Source: JBLIRR01 sp049472395 (lineage in GTDB: Bacteria > SZUA-182 > DTGQ01 > JBLIRR01). Taken from it: DNA of 64,000 nt. Where the stretch lies: contig JBLIRR010000006.1 in the NCBI GenBank assembly GCA_049472395.1, forward strand, positions 54,907 through 118,906. The letters are read 5' to 3'. The notes under the pieces are model-generated. The model saw nothing but the letters and a program-made list of their open reading frames with translations, did not search any database and was not told where the DNA came from. The translations under genes were made by a program, and so were the position numbers. The first letter of the stretch is position 1. Each line of letters starts with the position of its first letter. Below are positions 45,223 to 53,445 of this stretch, in pieces.

Positions 45223-46557
45223 ATGGAATGTAAATCATCTAATACCTTTCATTTAAAGGAATTAATCTCTGAGAAGGAATTTTTAGGGAAAATCCAAAAA
45301 AAAGCAAAAGCGTTTATTAAACTCTACATATTTATTCTCGATAATAAAGAAAATGAAGCAATCTTTAATGGGTGTGTTTATTTTAATGTACTAATGCTTG
45401 CCCGATCCTTGGAAGACTTTCTTGACGATTATGAGGCAAAAAATAATAAAACATGGCATGATTTTAGAGAATTAGTCGCCAGTATAAGGGGTTTCAGTTT
45501 TATTTTACATCTTTACGAACACATTAAAAGACGCTATCTTGAGATTGAGGAGAAAGAAGAGGATGAAGTATATAAAGTATTTAAAGAATTCTTAAGTTAT
45601 GCACAAGGCCCTGAATTGTTTTTCAGAAAGGCATTAATTTGGGCTTTTCAGCAGTTAAAGGAAGCGTCAATAAAATTAAAAATCAAAATGCCCAAAGAAA
45701 AACTCCTTGATATTGATTTTCTCATGGATGTTTTATCCAACAAAATACTTCCCCATAATATTGACGGTATTTTTATAGATCAAGAAACAAAATATATAAC
45801 GAATATTTGCTCTAATTTCTTAAATATTGCCAAAAAATTTAATGATTTAGGGTTCGATTTTGAAGATGACGATAGCTCTGCTAATGAGACAGAGCCCTAT
45901 ATTATTAGTGAAGCTGAAATTCGTGTATTTGAATTGCAGATGCATAATCTCCAATCTATATATGACACATTCGTGAAGGATTCTATTGAAGAGGGCAAAG
46001 ACTCACGACTACCTATTTTCAGAGTCTATATATCAATTCTCCTGCATCTTATAGAAATTTGTCGTATTCAGATTCATTTTTATGAACGACATAAAAAAAT
46101 TAACACACTATTAATAAAAGCTATTCCAGATCAAGATATCAGAACATATATTATAAAAACTATAAATTTTATTGGGAAAATTATGGAACCAGGATGCAAT
46201 CTGGCAACCGACTTGCTCGGGCATTATTCAGAAACAGCCTCAATAGAGCTCCCAATCCCTGCATTAGGCTTTCATATGAGACCATCCTCTCTGGTGGTGA
46301 ATTTAGTGAAATATTACGGCTCTGAAGTATATATGAGGGTGGGAAACAGAAAATTTAATGCAGGCAATCTTCTTGAGCTCATGTGGGCAGGAGGAGAGAT
46401 ATCCCGAGAAAATATAAAAACAGTCATTTTTGAAGGGGATAAACGAGTTCTGAATGATTTAGAGATTCTTGCTCATGCAAATTATGGGGAGGATATTATA
46501 GGAACCGATAAACCTCTTCCTCGTGAGATTGAATATCTCCGGGATAGAAGAAAATAA
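45223..46557 (+). CDS. Unknown helical protein with C-terminal HPr-like domain
   Basis: The first 335 residues are helix-rich and match nothing I know; acidic stretches occur near residue 112 (EIEEKEEDE) and near 215 (FEDDDSSANETE). From about residue 349 the sequence follows the HPr fold. GFHMRPSSLVVNLVKYYGS aligns with the G-x-H-x-R-P active site of HPr and keeps the phosphorylatable His (His351) and Arg. FNAGNLLELM aligns with the Ser46 region, where Ser is replaced by Asn. IFEGDKRVLNDLEIL is the last helix. This suggests phosphorylation by an EI-like or other kinase and a regulatory role. No PTS gene is nearby. AAGGA precedes the ATG by 7 nt. Confidence 0.65.
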   Translation: MECKSSNTFHLKELISEKEFLGKIQKKAKAFIKLYIFILDNKENEAIFNGCVYFNVLMLARSLEDFLDDYEAKNNKTWHDFRELVASIRGFSFILHLYEHIKRRYLEIEEKEEDEVYKVFKEFLSYAQGPELFFRKALIWAFQQLKEASIKLKIKMPKEKLLDIDFLMDVLSNKILPHNIDGIFIDQETKYITNICSNFLNIAKKFNDLGFDFEDDDSSANETEPYIISEAEIRVFELQMHNLQSIYDTFVKDSIEEGKDSRLPIFRVYISILLHLIEICRIQIHFYERHKKINTLLIKAIPDQDIRTYIIKTINFIGKIMEPGCNLATDLLGHYSETASIELPIPALGFHMRPSSLVVNLVKYYGSEVYMRVGNRKFNAGNLLELMWAGGEISRENIKTVIFEGDKRVLNDLEILAHANYGEDIIGTDKPLPREIEYLRDRRK

Positions 46558-46560
46558 ATC

Positions 46561-47649
46561 TTATAAATACTCTCTAAGCTCTCTAGTTTCTAAATCCTGT
46601 ACTATTTTTCGTATATCCTGAGCACGGTTTTTATGACAGAGAAGCAAGACGTCTTTTGTATCAACAACAATGAGATCATCGATGCCTATCATAGCGACAA
46701 GTTTTTCTTTATCAGCACTATCAATCAGAGTATTATGGGTATCGATTAACATATGTGTGGCTCGTGCACTATTGCCATCCTTGTCATGCTCCGATAGTTG
46801 ATCAAGCGCCGTCCAACTGCCAACATCATTCCACCCTATATCAACAGGAATTACGATTACCTGCTCTGCCCTCTCCATTATTCCCACGTCTACTGAAATA
46901 GACCCTATATTGTAATACACCTTGTCGAGAAATTCATTATACGAGGGTGTGCCTATTCGTTGTTTTAAAGAATCGAACCATTGATAATAATCAGGCATCA
47001 ATTCTTGTACTTTTTGCCAAAATGTCGTGACTTCCCAGATAAACATACCACTATTCCATAAATAATTATCACTTTCCACAAACTTCTTCGCGTCTTCATG
47101 ACCTGGTTTCTCAGTAAATTTATTCACCCAAAAGGCTTCCTTCTGAGCGCCGGATACTTTTCCCCCTTTCATTATATATCCATATCCTGTCTCAGGGTGA
47201 GTAGGTGTAATGCCCAACGTCACAAGGCATTTGTTTTTTCTGGCAAAATAGCGGGCCATTTCAAGATGATGAATAAAACGAGCTTCTTGTGTAATACAAT
47301 GATCAGCGGGAAGCGCGATCATAGTAGCATCTTTAGAATAGGTTAAGAGATGTATACTTGCTAAACATAATGCTGCTGCCGTATTACGTCCTCTGGGCTC
47401 CTCTAATATATGATCATGTTTTATTCCAGGAATATGCTCACGAATCTGCATGCCATATTGGGTACCAGTGACAATAAGGATATTTTCTTGAGGAATTAAT
47501 TTCTCAATCCTCACTTTTGTCTGTTGAATTAAAGAGCCATCACCAACAATATTTAATAATTGCTTGGGTCGTTTCTGTCGGCTTTTTGGCCAGAATCGGG
47601 TTCCTTGCCCACCTGCTATAATCACTGCATATGTTTCTTCCCCTGCCAT
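46561..47649 (-). CDS. manC: Mannose-1-phosphate guanylyltransferase
   Basis: The enzyme makes GDP-mannose for polysaccharide synthesis. The 362-residue protein starts with the nucleotidyltransferase loop AVIIAGGQGTRFWPKSR, then RPKQLLNIVGD, LPADHCI, FTEKPG, LWNSGMFIW and PVDIGWNDVGSW, the standard order. It lacks the C-terminal isomerase domain of bifunctional ManC/AlgA proteins. It probably feeds the two polysaccharide clusters in the window. Confidence 0.94.
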   Translation of the reverse strand: MAGEETYAVIIAGGQGTRFWPKSRQKRPKQLLNIVGDGSLIQQTKVRIEKLIPQENILIVTGTQYGMQIREHIPGIKHDHILEEPRGRNTAAALCLASIHLLTYSKDATMIALPADHCITQEARFIHHLEMARYFARKNKCLVTLGITPTHPETGYGYIMKGGKVSGAQKEAFWVNKFTEKPGHEDAKKFVESDNYLWNSGMFIWEVTTFWQKVQELMPDYYQWFDSLKQRIGTPSYNEFLDKVYYNIGSISVDVGIMERAEQVIVIPVDIGWNDVGSWTALDQLSEHDKDGNSARATHMLIDTHNTLIDSADKEKLVAMIGIDDLIVVDTKDVLLLCHKNRAQDIRKIVQDLETRELREYL

Positions 47650-47855
47650 CTTCCTTTCCTATTAGGCAATTCTCATTTTAAAATATATTAGATATAGTAT
47701 AGCATTGTTATGCAAAGAACACAATGCTATTTAGGCAATTCGACAGGGCAATCGCATGAAGGATTTCGATGTGTAGGGAAAATTAATAAATTTTTATATT
47801 GAAATATAATTCATTATCATTATAATTAAACATCATGATTTAAGGTGTATGTTGT

Positions 47856-48557
47856 ATGGCTTTGAAAAAATATTTTATTTCTATTTTAGTGTTATCCTTA
47901 ATTGCAGTGTTGTGGACAAGTATCTATTTTCTTCAAGTATCTATAGATAATCATTTCTCCCCCCAACAAATCGAAAAGATGTTATACCTGCCATCTGGAA
48001 AATTTATTAAATCACTCTGTCTCGGATTCGATCACGTAGTCGCAGATATTCTCTGGATTAAGGCGGTTGGATATTTTGGCGCCCATGTAAAGAGCGATAG
48101 GAATTATCCTTGGCTTTACCATATACTCGATCTCATCACGACCCTTGATCCGCTTTTTAGGTATCCCTATGAATTTGGTGCTATTATCCTTTCTTTGGAA
48201 GCAGACAATGTTCATCAGAGCATCAGCATTTTAAAAAAAGGAATTAAATATCATCCTGATTATTGGAAGCTCTATTTTTATTTAGGCTTTGATTATTTTT
48301 ATATTCTTAAAGAACCAACCATTGCGGCAGACTATATAGCAAAAGCTGCCGTACTTCCTGGCCATCCCCCCTATTTGCCCAGGTTAGCAGCAAGTCTTTA
48401 TACTGTCTCAAAAGGAAAAGATACTGCTCTGCTATTTCTAAAACAAATATATGAAAATACAGAGGATGAAGGAATACGCCGCATGATTGAGAAAAAAATA
48501 AATGAACTTAAGCAAGGAAAGCTTTCACCGACATTGATAGAGCATTTATCCAAATAA
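47856..48557 (+). CDS. Membrane-anchored TPR-like protein of unknown function
   Basis: A 233-residue protein with one N-terminal transmembrane helix (about residues 5-27). LPSGKFIKSLCLGFDHVVADILWIKAVGYFG is a conserved-looking block that I recall from proteobacterial hypothetical proteins. The remainder is alpha-helical with TPR-like pairs (YPYEFGAIILSLEADNVH, then ILKKGIKYHPDYWKLYFYLG). AAGGTG lies 8-13 nt before the ATG. It stands alone, convergent with apt at a 2-bp gap. Function is unknown. Confidence 0.6.
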   Translation: MALKKYFISILVLSLIAVLWTSIYFLQVSIDNHFSPQQIEKMLYLPSGKFIKSLCLGFDHVVADILWIKAVGYFGAHVKSDRNYPWLYHILDLITTLDPLFRYPYEFGAIILSLEADNVHQSISILKKGIKYHPDYWKLYFYLGFDYFYILKEPTIAADYIAKAAVLPGHPPYLPRLAASLYTVSKGKDTALLFLKQIYENTEDEGIRRMIEKKINELKQGKLSPTLIEHLSK

Positions 48558-48559
48558 TT

Positions 48560-49084
48560 CTATTCCCCTTCAAACGCAACCATTGTGAATAAATTAAAAG
48601 AGGAAAGTTTTTTCTTCCCTCCCAAATCAGGCAATTCAACGATAAAAGCACATTCCACAATCTCTGCTCCTAATTTCTGGGCTAGTTTACATGCCGCCAG
48701 CATAGTCCCTCCTGTGGCGAGCAAATCATCAATTATTACGCATCTATCCCCTTGCTTAATAGCATCCTTATGCATTTCAACTTTATCAGTGCCATATTCC
48801 AAGGCATATTCCTCACTAATCACTTCTGCTGGGAGCTTACCCGGTTTGCGAATTGGGACAAAGCCCTTTCCAAGCTCATACGCTACAGCTCCACCCAAAA
48901 TAAATCCCCTGGCTTCTATTCCCATTACTACATCAATATCCATGGTTTTATACCGATCAACAAATGCTTCAATTGCATGTTTAAATCCCATGGGGTCCTT
49001 CAAGAGAGTGGTAATATCGCGAAACATAATCCCCTGTTTTGGGAAATTAGGTATTGTCCTTATTTTATTCTTAACTTCTTCCAT
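48560..49084 (-). CDS. apt: Adenine phosphoribosyltransferase
   Basis: Apt converts adenine and PRPP to AMP. The 174-residue protein shows IPNFPKQGIMFRDITTLLKDP, GIEARGFILGGAVAYELGKGFVPIRKPGKLP, LEYGTDKVEMHKDAI and the PRPP motif VIIDDLLATGGTMLAA. It lies 40 bp after mtnP on the same strand; MtnP releases adenine that Apt then salvages, so the pair forms a pathway unit. Confidence 0.97.
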   Translation of the reverse strand: MEEVKNKIRTIPNFPKQGIMFRDITTLLKDPMGFKHAIEAFVDRYKTMDIDVVMGIEARGFILGGAVAYELGKGFVPIRKPGKLPAEVISEEYALEYGTDKVEMHKDAIKQGDRCVIIDDLLATGGTMLAACKLAQKLGAEIVECAFIVELPDLGGKKKLSSFNLFTMVAFEGE

Positions 49085-49124
49085 ATTATTTTTTACTCCT
49101 TTGTGGATAGCCTCTCTGTTATTC

Positions 49125-49913
49125 TCATGACATTAATGAGGCTTTAACCGCTTCTTTACAAGAACATTCTATAAAATCAATCCTTTTTATAGATGCAAAG
49201 AAAAGCTCTTTCACATGAGAGACATTCTCTCCCATAACTTTCATAACCATCTCCCATGTAACCGGCTCTTTCGATTCATGCCAGCAATCATAATCAGTGC
49301 TCATTGCCACAGTTACATAACATATTCCCGCTTCTCTGGCTAAGACAACCTCAGGAACAGTGCTCATATTAATTATATCAGCTCCCCACGATCTAAACAT
49401 ATAACTCTCTGCTTTTGTCGAAAATCGCGGTCCTTCTATTGTGATTACTGTCCCTTTTTCATAACATGTTAAAGAAAGACTGTCTGCTGTTTCCTTGAGA
49501 ATCCCTCTAAGCTTCGGACAAAAGGGCTCAGCCATTGGGATATGACATATTGTATCCTTCTCATAAAAGGTTGAGTGACGTTTTGTTGTTCTATCAATAA
49601 ACTGATCTGGTAAGACTAAATGCCCTGGAGCTATCTTTTCCCTCAGCGAGCCCACAGCGGTGGTTGCAATTATATGCGTGACACCAAGCTCTTTCATGGC
49701 CCATATATTTGCTCGATAATTGACTCCTGTTGGGTAAATCGTATGCCCTTTCCCATGCCTGGCTAAAATAACAAGATCAATCCCCTCAAAATTCCCTATA
49801 GTGAGCTTATCAGAAGGGAGGCCAAATGGTGTTGAGACTTCTACTTGTTCTATATTTTCAATAAGTCTGCTGTCATCAAAACCAGAGCCACCCAATAATC
49901 CAATTTTTAACAT
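49125..49913 (-). CDS. mtnP: S-methyl-5'-thioadenosine phosphorylase
   Basis: The enzyme splits methylthioadenosine, a by-product of polyamine and SAM metabolism, into adenine and methylthioribose-1-phosphate. Motifs: LLGGSGFDD, ILARHGKGHTIYP, TTAVGSLREKIAPGHLVLPDQFIDRT and TIEGPRFSTKAES. INMSTVPEVVLAREAGICY with STDYDCW is the MTAP rather than general purine phosphorylase signature. Length is normal (262). GGAGGGAG lies upstream of the start. Confidence 0.93.
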   Translation of the reverse strand: MLKIGLLGGSGFDDSRLIENIEQVEVSTPFGLPSDKLTIGNFEGIDLVILARHGKGHTIYPTGVNYRANIWAMKELGVTHIIATTAVGSLREKIAPGHLVLPDQFIDRTTKRHSTFYEKDTICHIPMAEPFCPKLRGILKETADSLSLTCYEKGTVITIEGPRFSTKAESYMFRSWGADIINMSTVPEVVLAREAGICYVTVAMSTDYDCWHESKEPVTWEMVMKVMGENVSHVKELFFASIKRIDFIECSCKEAVKASLMS

Positions 49914-50002
49914 AGCATTCTCTCCCTCCTTGCTGCATTAGTGAAAATTTGTCAATATGGTGCCCAACAAAATAAAAGGTATCTGACAATGATTCATAAC
50001 CC

Positions 50003-50038
50003 AAAAAGGGCCCCTTTAATTATGATTAAGAGGCCCTT
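50003..50038 (-). terminator. Terminator after glgA
   Basis: An imperfect inverted repeat (AAGGGCC...GGCCCTT with TTAAT/ATTAA extension and one bulge) at 50006-50038 is followed on the minus strand by TTTTT. It lies 24 bp after the glgA stop. Confidence 0.7.
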
Positions 50039-50061
50039 ATATTTAATGAAAATTCTTCCCT

Positions 50062-51555
50062 TTATCGGGAAACGATTTTTGCGGCCTTGCTATGGTTTGT
50101 AACTGCTTTTTTATACATGCTCACATATTCTTTCGCAGACTTTTCCCATGAATAGTCCATACCCATGCATCTTATCATTAAATTTTTCCAAGGCACCTTC
50201 TTACGGAAGGCTGCGACAGCATCCTTTACTGCGTTCAACAAATCACTTCCACTATACTCACTAAATTTAAACCCATTGCCTTTTTGGGGATTTTTGCGCA
50301 CATCAGTGATCGTGTCATCGAGCCCACCTGTGGCTCGAACAATCGGTATAGTTCCATAGCGCAGACTATATATTTGATTTAGGCCACACGGTTCATATTT
50401 GGAAGGCATTAAATACATATCGCTTCCTGCCTCTATTTTATGAGCTAATTTATTATCGAACGCGAGTTTTACTCCCAACTTTTGAGGATATTTTTTTGCA
50501 AGGTTATTAAATAGATCGTGATATTTCTCGTCTCCGGTACCTAATATAATTAATCGCACGTTAAGTTTCATTATTTCATCGAGTTTTTCTGTAAGAATAT
50601 CGAAACCTTTCTGATCCGCTAACCTGGAAATCATTCCAATGACCGGAACATTAGCCGTCGCTTTTAAATTATACTCTTTTAAAAGATCCATTTTACAGTT
50701 CAACTTGTTGTCAAGATTCTTTTCGTCATATGTGGCAGCAATGTATTTATCATTCTTTGGGCTCCACGTTTGATAATCAGCTCCGTTTAATATGCCGTAA
50801 ATATCCCCCTTTCGATATTGCAGCACTCCTTCCATCCCAAGACCATACTCAGCCGTTTGAATCTCATTGCTATAGCCTTTGCTGACAGTGTTTATAATAT
50901 CAGAATATACTAATCCTGCTTTTAAAAAGCTGATCTTACCATAAAATTCCACACCATCTGGTGTAAATACATCCCATGGTAAATTAGTAAGCGGCATATC
51001 CAGTGCCCAAAACAACCCTTGATATCCTAAGTTATGAATAGAAAAAACAGTCGCTATCTTACTTAATATGGCATCATCACGATATAGTGTCTTCAGATAC
51101 GCCGGAATAAGTCCTGTTTGCCAATCATTACAATGAATAATATCCGGTTTGAAATTGATAGATTTCACCATTTGCAGAATAGCTCTACAAAAGAAAATAA
51201 ATCTCTCGGCATTATCATCATAATCACCCTCTGGGGTTTGATAAAGCCCATCCCTCTCATAATATTCATCGTTCTTAATTAAATAGGCCTCAACATTATC
51301 CGATAGTTTGGTTGAATCAACAGCACCTGGTTCCGTGCGATTTGCGATCGGCACCTCAATTTTTTTAATAAAATTTTTAATTGATTTTACGTTATTTTTT
51401 ACCATTTTGTAAAAGGGAAGGACTACCTTAACCTCATGTCCAAGAGCTGCTAAAGCTGATGGTAAAGCTCCTGCTACATCAGCTAACCCTCCTGTCTTGG
51501 CTAATGGAGCTACTTCTGATGCTGCATATAATATTTTCAATTTTTTTTCTGCCAT
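50062..51555 (-). CDS. glgA: Glycogen synthase (ADP-glucose type, GT5)
   Basis: GlgA extends alpha-1,4-glucan from ADP-glucose. The 497-residue protein begins LKILYAASEVAPLAKTGGLADV with the KTGGL nucleotide-sugar motif. It contains DIIHCNDWQTGLIPAYLK, SIHNLGYQGLF, GMISRLADQKGFDIL and MPSKYEPCGLNQIYSLRYGTIPIVRATGGL with the catalytic Glu region of GT5. The ATG at 51555 has GGGGGA 6-8 nt upstream and is preferred over 51570. No other glycogen gene is adjacent. Confidence 0.96.
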   Translation of the reverse strand: MAEKKLKILYAASEVAPLAKTGGLADVAGALPSALAALGHEVKVVLPFYKMVKNNVKSIKNFIKKIEVPIANRTEPGAVDSTKLSDNVEAYLIKNDEYYERDGLYQTPEGDYDDNAERFIFFCRAILQMVKSINFKPDIIHCNDWQTGLIPAYLKTLYRDDAILSKIATVFSIHNLGYQGLFWALDMPLTNLPWDVFTPDGVEFYGKISFLKAGLVYSDIINTVSKGYSNEIQTAEYGLGMEGVLQYRKGDIYGILNGADYQTWSPKNDKYIAATYDEKNLDNKLNCKMDLLKEYNLKATANVPVIGMISRLADQKGFDILTEKLDEIMKLNVRLIILGTGDEKYHDLFNNLAKKYPQKLGVKLAFDNKLAHKIEAGSDMYLMPSKYEPCGLNQIYSLRYGTIPIVRATGGLDDTITDVRKNPQKGNGFKFSEYSGSDLLNAVKDAVAAFRKKVPWKNLMIRCMGMDYSWEKSAKEYVSMYKKAVTNHSKAAKIVSR

Positions 51556-51738
51556 AAAATTATCCCCCATTACTTTAGATTAATAAGTTAATTGCTCTTT
51601 ACTTTCGCTCTCTATCTATTAAAATGACGATCTGCCATTATTATATTATTAAATCATAGTGAAGCCTCCTTTGTTCTCCATTGTATGATTTTATATATTT
51701 TCTCTTATCAATAATTATTTGATCAAGGTTATTGTCTT

Positions 51739-52587
51739 TTATTCTTCCGATGAAGGAGGTGTAGGAGGTGTAGGTGGTGTAGGTGGTGTAGGCGGCAAAG
51801 AGGGCTTTGGTTCTATCTTCTCTTTTCTTTGGGTTGATCTCGGTTTTCGTGGTTTATATTGACTTGCGATCACAAGAATTTCCGAGGTACCTTGGTTCCC
51901 TGATTCACCCATGTCTAATATTTGATATTGTATAGAAATCTTATCCTGTAATCGTGGTTTATCCTCTTTATAGCGTAATGATGCGAGTATACGAAGTTGC
52001 TCATCAGGCATGAGCTTTAAGGGCATCTTTTTATCTCTATTGAGAAAATCTATCCGAACTAATTTTCCCCCGCTCGGTTCAATTGAGTTTATAACCAACG
52101 GCTTTCCGCTGGTATTTTTTATGTTTGCGTACTGCATCTCTTCCTGGCCTAAGCGCATGTTTTTGAATTGTAATCTGCTCGGCATGAGTGTTAAATCTAC
52201 GCTAATAAAAACCTGGAGTTGTAATTTAATAACTTTATTTACTTCGTCATTACTATGTACATAGACTGTTTTGGTTTGTTTTCCACTTCTTCCTTTTGTA
52301 TTGAAGGATACTTTTATTTCCCCGTCTTCCTTAGGCTTAATATCTCTCGCCGAGAGATTCGTGGCTGTGCACCCTCACCCAGCCTTGACTTTATCTATGG
52401 ATAAAACCTCATTTCCTGTATTTTGAAATTTAAAAATATGCGTCACAACCTCCCCTTGTTTTATCTTGCCCGCATCATAGGCCATTTCTTTAAACTCAAT
52501 TTTTGGGCTCGCGAGGCACAACGTGGAAAGACTTATCAAACTAATGAATAGTGAAATAAAGACTATTTGATTCTGTTTTTTAACCAT
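51739..52587 (-). CDS. DUF1573-family secreted protein with in-frame TGA: candidate selenoprotein
   Basis: The frame runs from the ATG at 52587 (AAGGAG upstream) to 51739 with a single TGA at 52375-52377 (codon 71). Residues 1-26 are a signal peptide. The DUF1573 domain follows (IEFKEMAYDAGKIKQGEV, FKFQNTGNEVLSIDKV). The family then has the conserved block V-x-x-SCGCTA; here it reads KVKAG-TGA-GCTATNLSA, so TGA stands exactly at the first Cys of CGC. The domain continues normally (GEIKVSFNTKGRSGKQ, VYVHSNDE). A second beta domain and a TPP-repeat tail finish the protein. A SECIS-like hairpin starts 16 nt after the TGA. The alternative is a point nonsense mutation from TGC or TGT. Confidence 0.6.
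52342..52377 (-). other. UGA codon with SECIS-like hairpin
   Basis: In the mRNA, UGA (52375-52377) is followed by 16 nt and then AUCUCUC, loop GGC and GAGAGAU (52358 down to 52342), a perfect 7-bp stem. The apical loop begins 24 nt after the UGA and its first base is G. Bacterial SECIS elements have the loop about 16-37 nt from UGA with a G among the first two loop bases, so geometry and loop fit. Covariation cannot be judged from one sequence. Confidence 0.5.
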
Positions 52588-52941
52588 TACTTGCGCTCCT
52601 TGGTTGTTTTTATAATCGGGTGCCTAAAAAACATGGCACGAATTATATTTTTCTTGGCACCTAAACCCCTTTACTCTATCTTCGCACCAATTGGGCATTA
52701 TTATAACGTTGACAAGTATTTTTATCAACTAGTAACATTAAAAAATTAATGGTGCTATGAAAATTTTATCGAATAAAAAATAAGGTATAAAGCTTATAAT
52801 TACAATAAGTTAAAATTTATAGCCCACTATTTTAGTAGTGTAATGGAAATACTGAGGCATTGTCAACAGTTAAAAATTTTGCTAATTTAATATACTCAAG
52901 ATTACACATAAAGGATCTTTTATATATGTTATTGAGGATTC
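52588..52941. other. Intergenic region with GTGCC/GGCAC half-sites
   Basis: About 350 bp between divergent genes. GTGCC-N10-GGCAC (52620-52639) is a dyad just upstream of the DUF1573 ribosome-binding site, and another GGCAC lies at 52656-52660, 21 bp from the previous one. These three half-sites could bind a regulator. A 60-codon plus-strand frame at 52567-52749 has no support. Confidence 0.35.
52860..52888 (+). promoter_or_regulatory. Promoter candidate for the Cys-rich membrane protein
   Basis: TTGTCA (52860-52865) and TAATTT (52883-52888) are separated by 17 bp, about 50 nt before the ATG at 52942. Confidence 0.4.
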
Positions 52942-53439
52942 ATGAACGCGCATTATAATAATTACCCACCCTATATACCCCTCCTTCGCACTATCTGTAA
53001 TATTTGTTTAGTCACAATTGGCATAATAACTCTGGCTCATATACACATTTGGCTTGTTATTCTTTATTGTATTTATTGTTCTCTGGCAGCATTTGTGATA
53101 ATGCCGAAACTTCGTTGCACAAAGTGTTTTTATCACACACGATTATGCAGCACCGGATTTAGCCTCATCGCGCGGAGATTTTATAAACACAAGGAAAACG
53201 CCCTCTTTAAAAAAGGTGCCTGGCATAATATTTTTCTGATTCCTATTGCCTTTTTCCCCCTAGGCGGAGGCATATACCTACTGCTCTTTCATCCTTCATT
53301 GAAACATATAATGCTTCTCTTTCTCGTAGCACTAAGTATTGCAGCTATTTTAATAGAACATGGATGCCTCGGCTGCTCGCAATGTAAGGAACTTGATCAA
53401 TGCATTGCGCGCACAGTTATTAAAAAACATCAGGATTAA
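52942..53439 (+). CDS. Cys-rich membrane protein of unknown function
   Basis: The 165-residue protein has two N-terminal transmembrane helices (about residues 15-50) and two more (about 92-135). A cytoplasmic or periplasmic loop carries LRCTKCFYHTRLCSTGFS, and the C-terminus has HGCLGCSQCKELDQC. These Cys pairs could bind metal or take part in thiol chemistry. I do not know its function. It is divergent from the DUF1573 gene and convergent with the LarE-like gene. Confidence 0.65.
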   Translation: MNAHYNNYPPYIPLLRTICNICLVTIGIITLAHIHIWLVILYCIYCSLAAFVIMPKLRCTKCFYHTRLCSTGFSLIARRFYKHKENALFKKGAWHNIFLIPIAFFPLGGGIYLLLFHPSLKHIMLLFLVALSIAAILIEHGCLGCSQCKELDQCIARTVIKKHQD

Positions 53440-53445
53440 ATTTCT

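Noticed and set aside
51739..52587. TGA reassigned to Trp or Gly as the explanation for the in-frame TGA
   Set aside because: Other genes here end properly in TGA (for example the fumarate hydratase alpha gene and the O-antigen polymerase at 6884), and the site aligns with Cys, not Trp or Gly.
52567..52749. 60-codon plus-strand frame upstream of the Cys-rich membrane gene
   Set aside because: It overlaps the start and regulatory region of the DUF1573 gene on the other strand and shows no family pattern or start signal.
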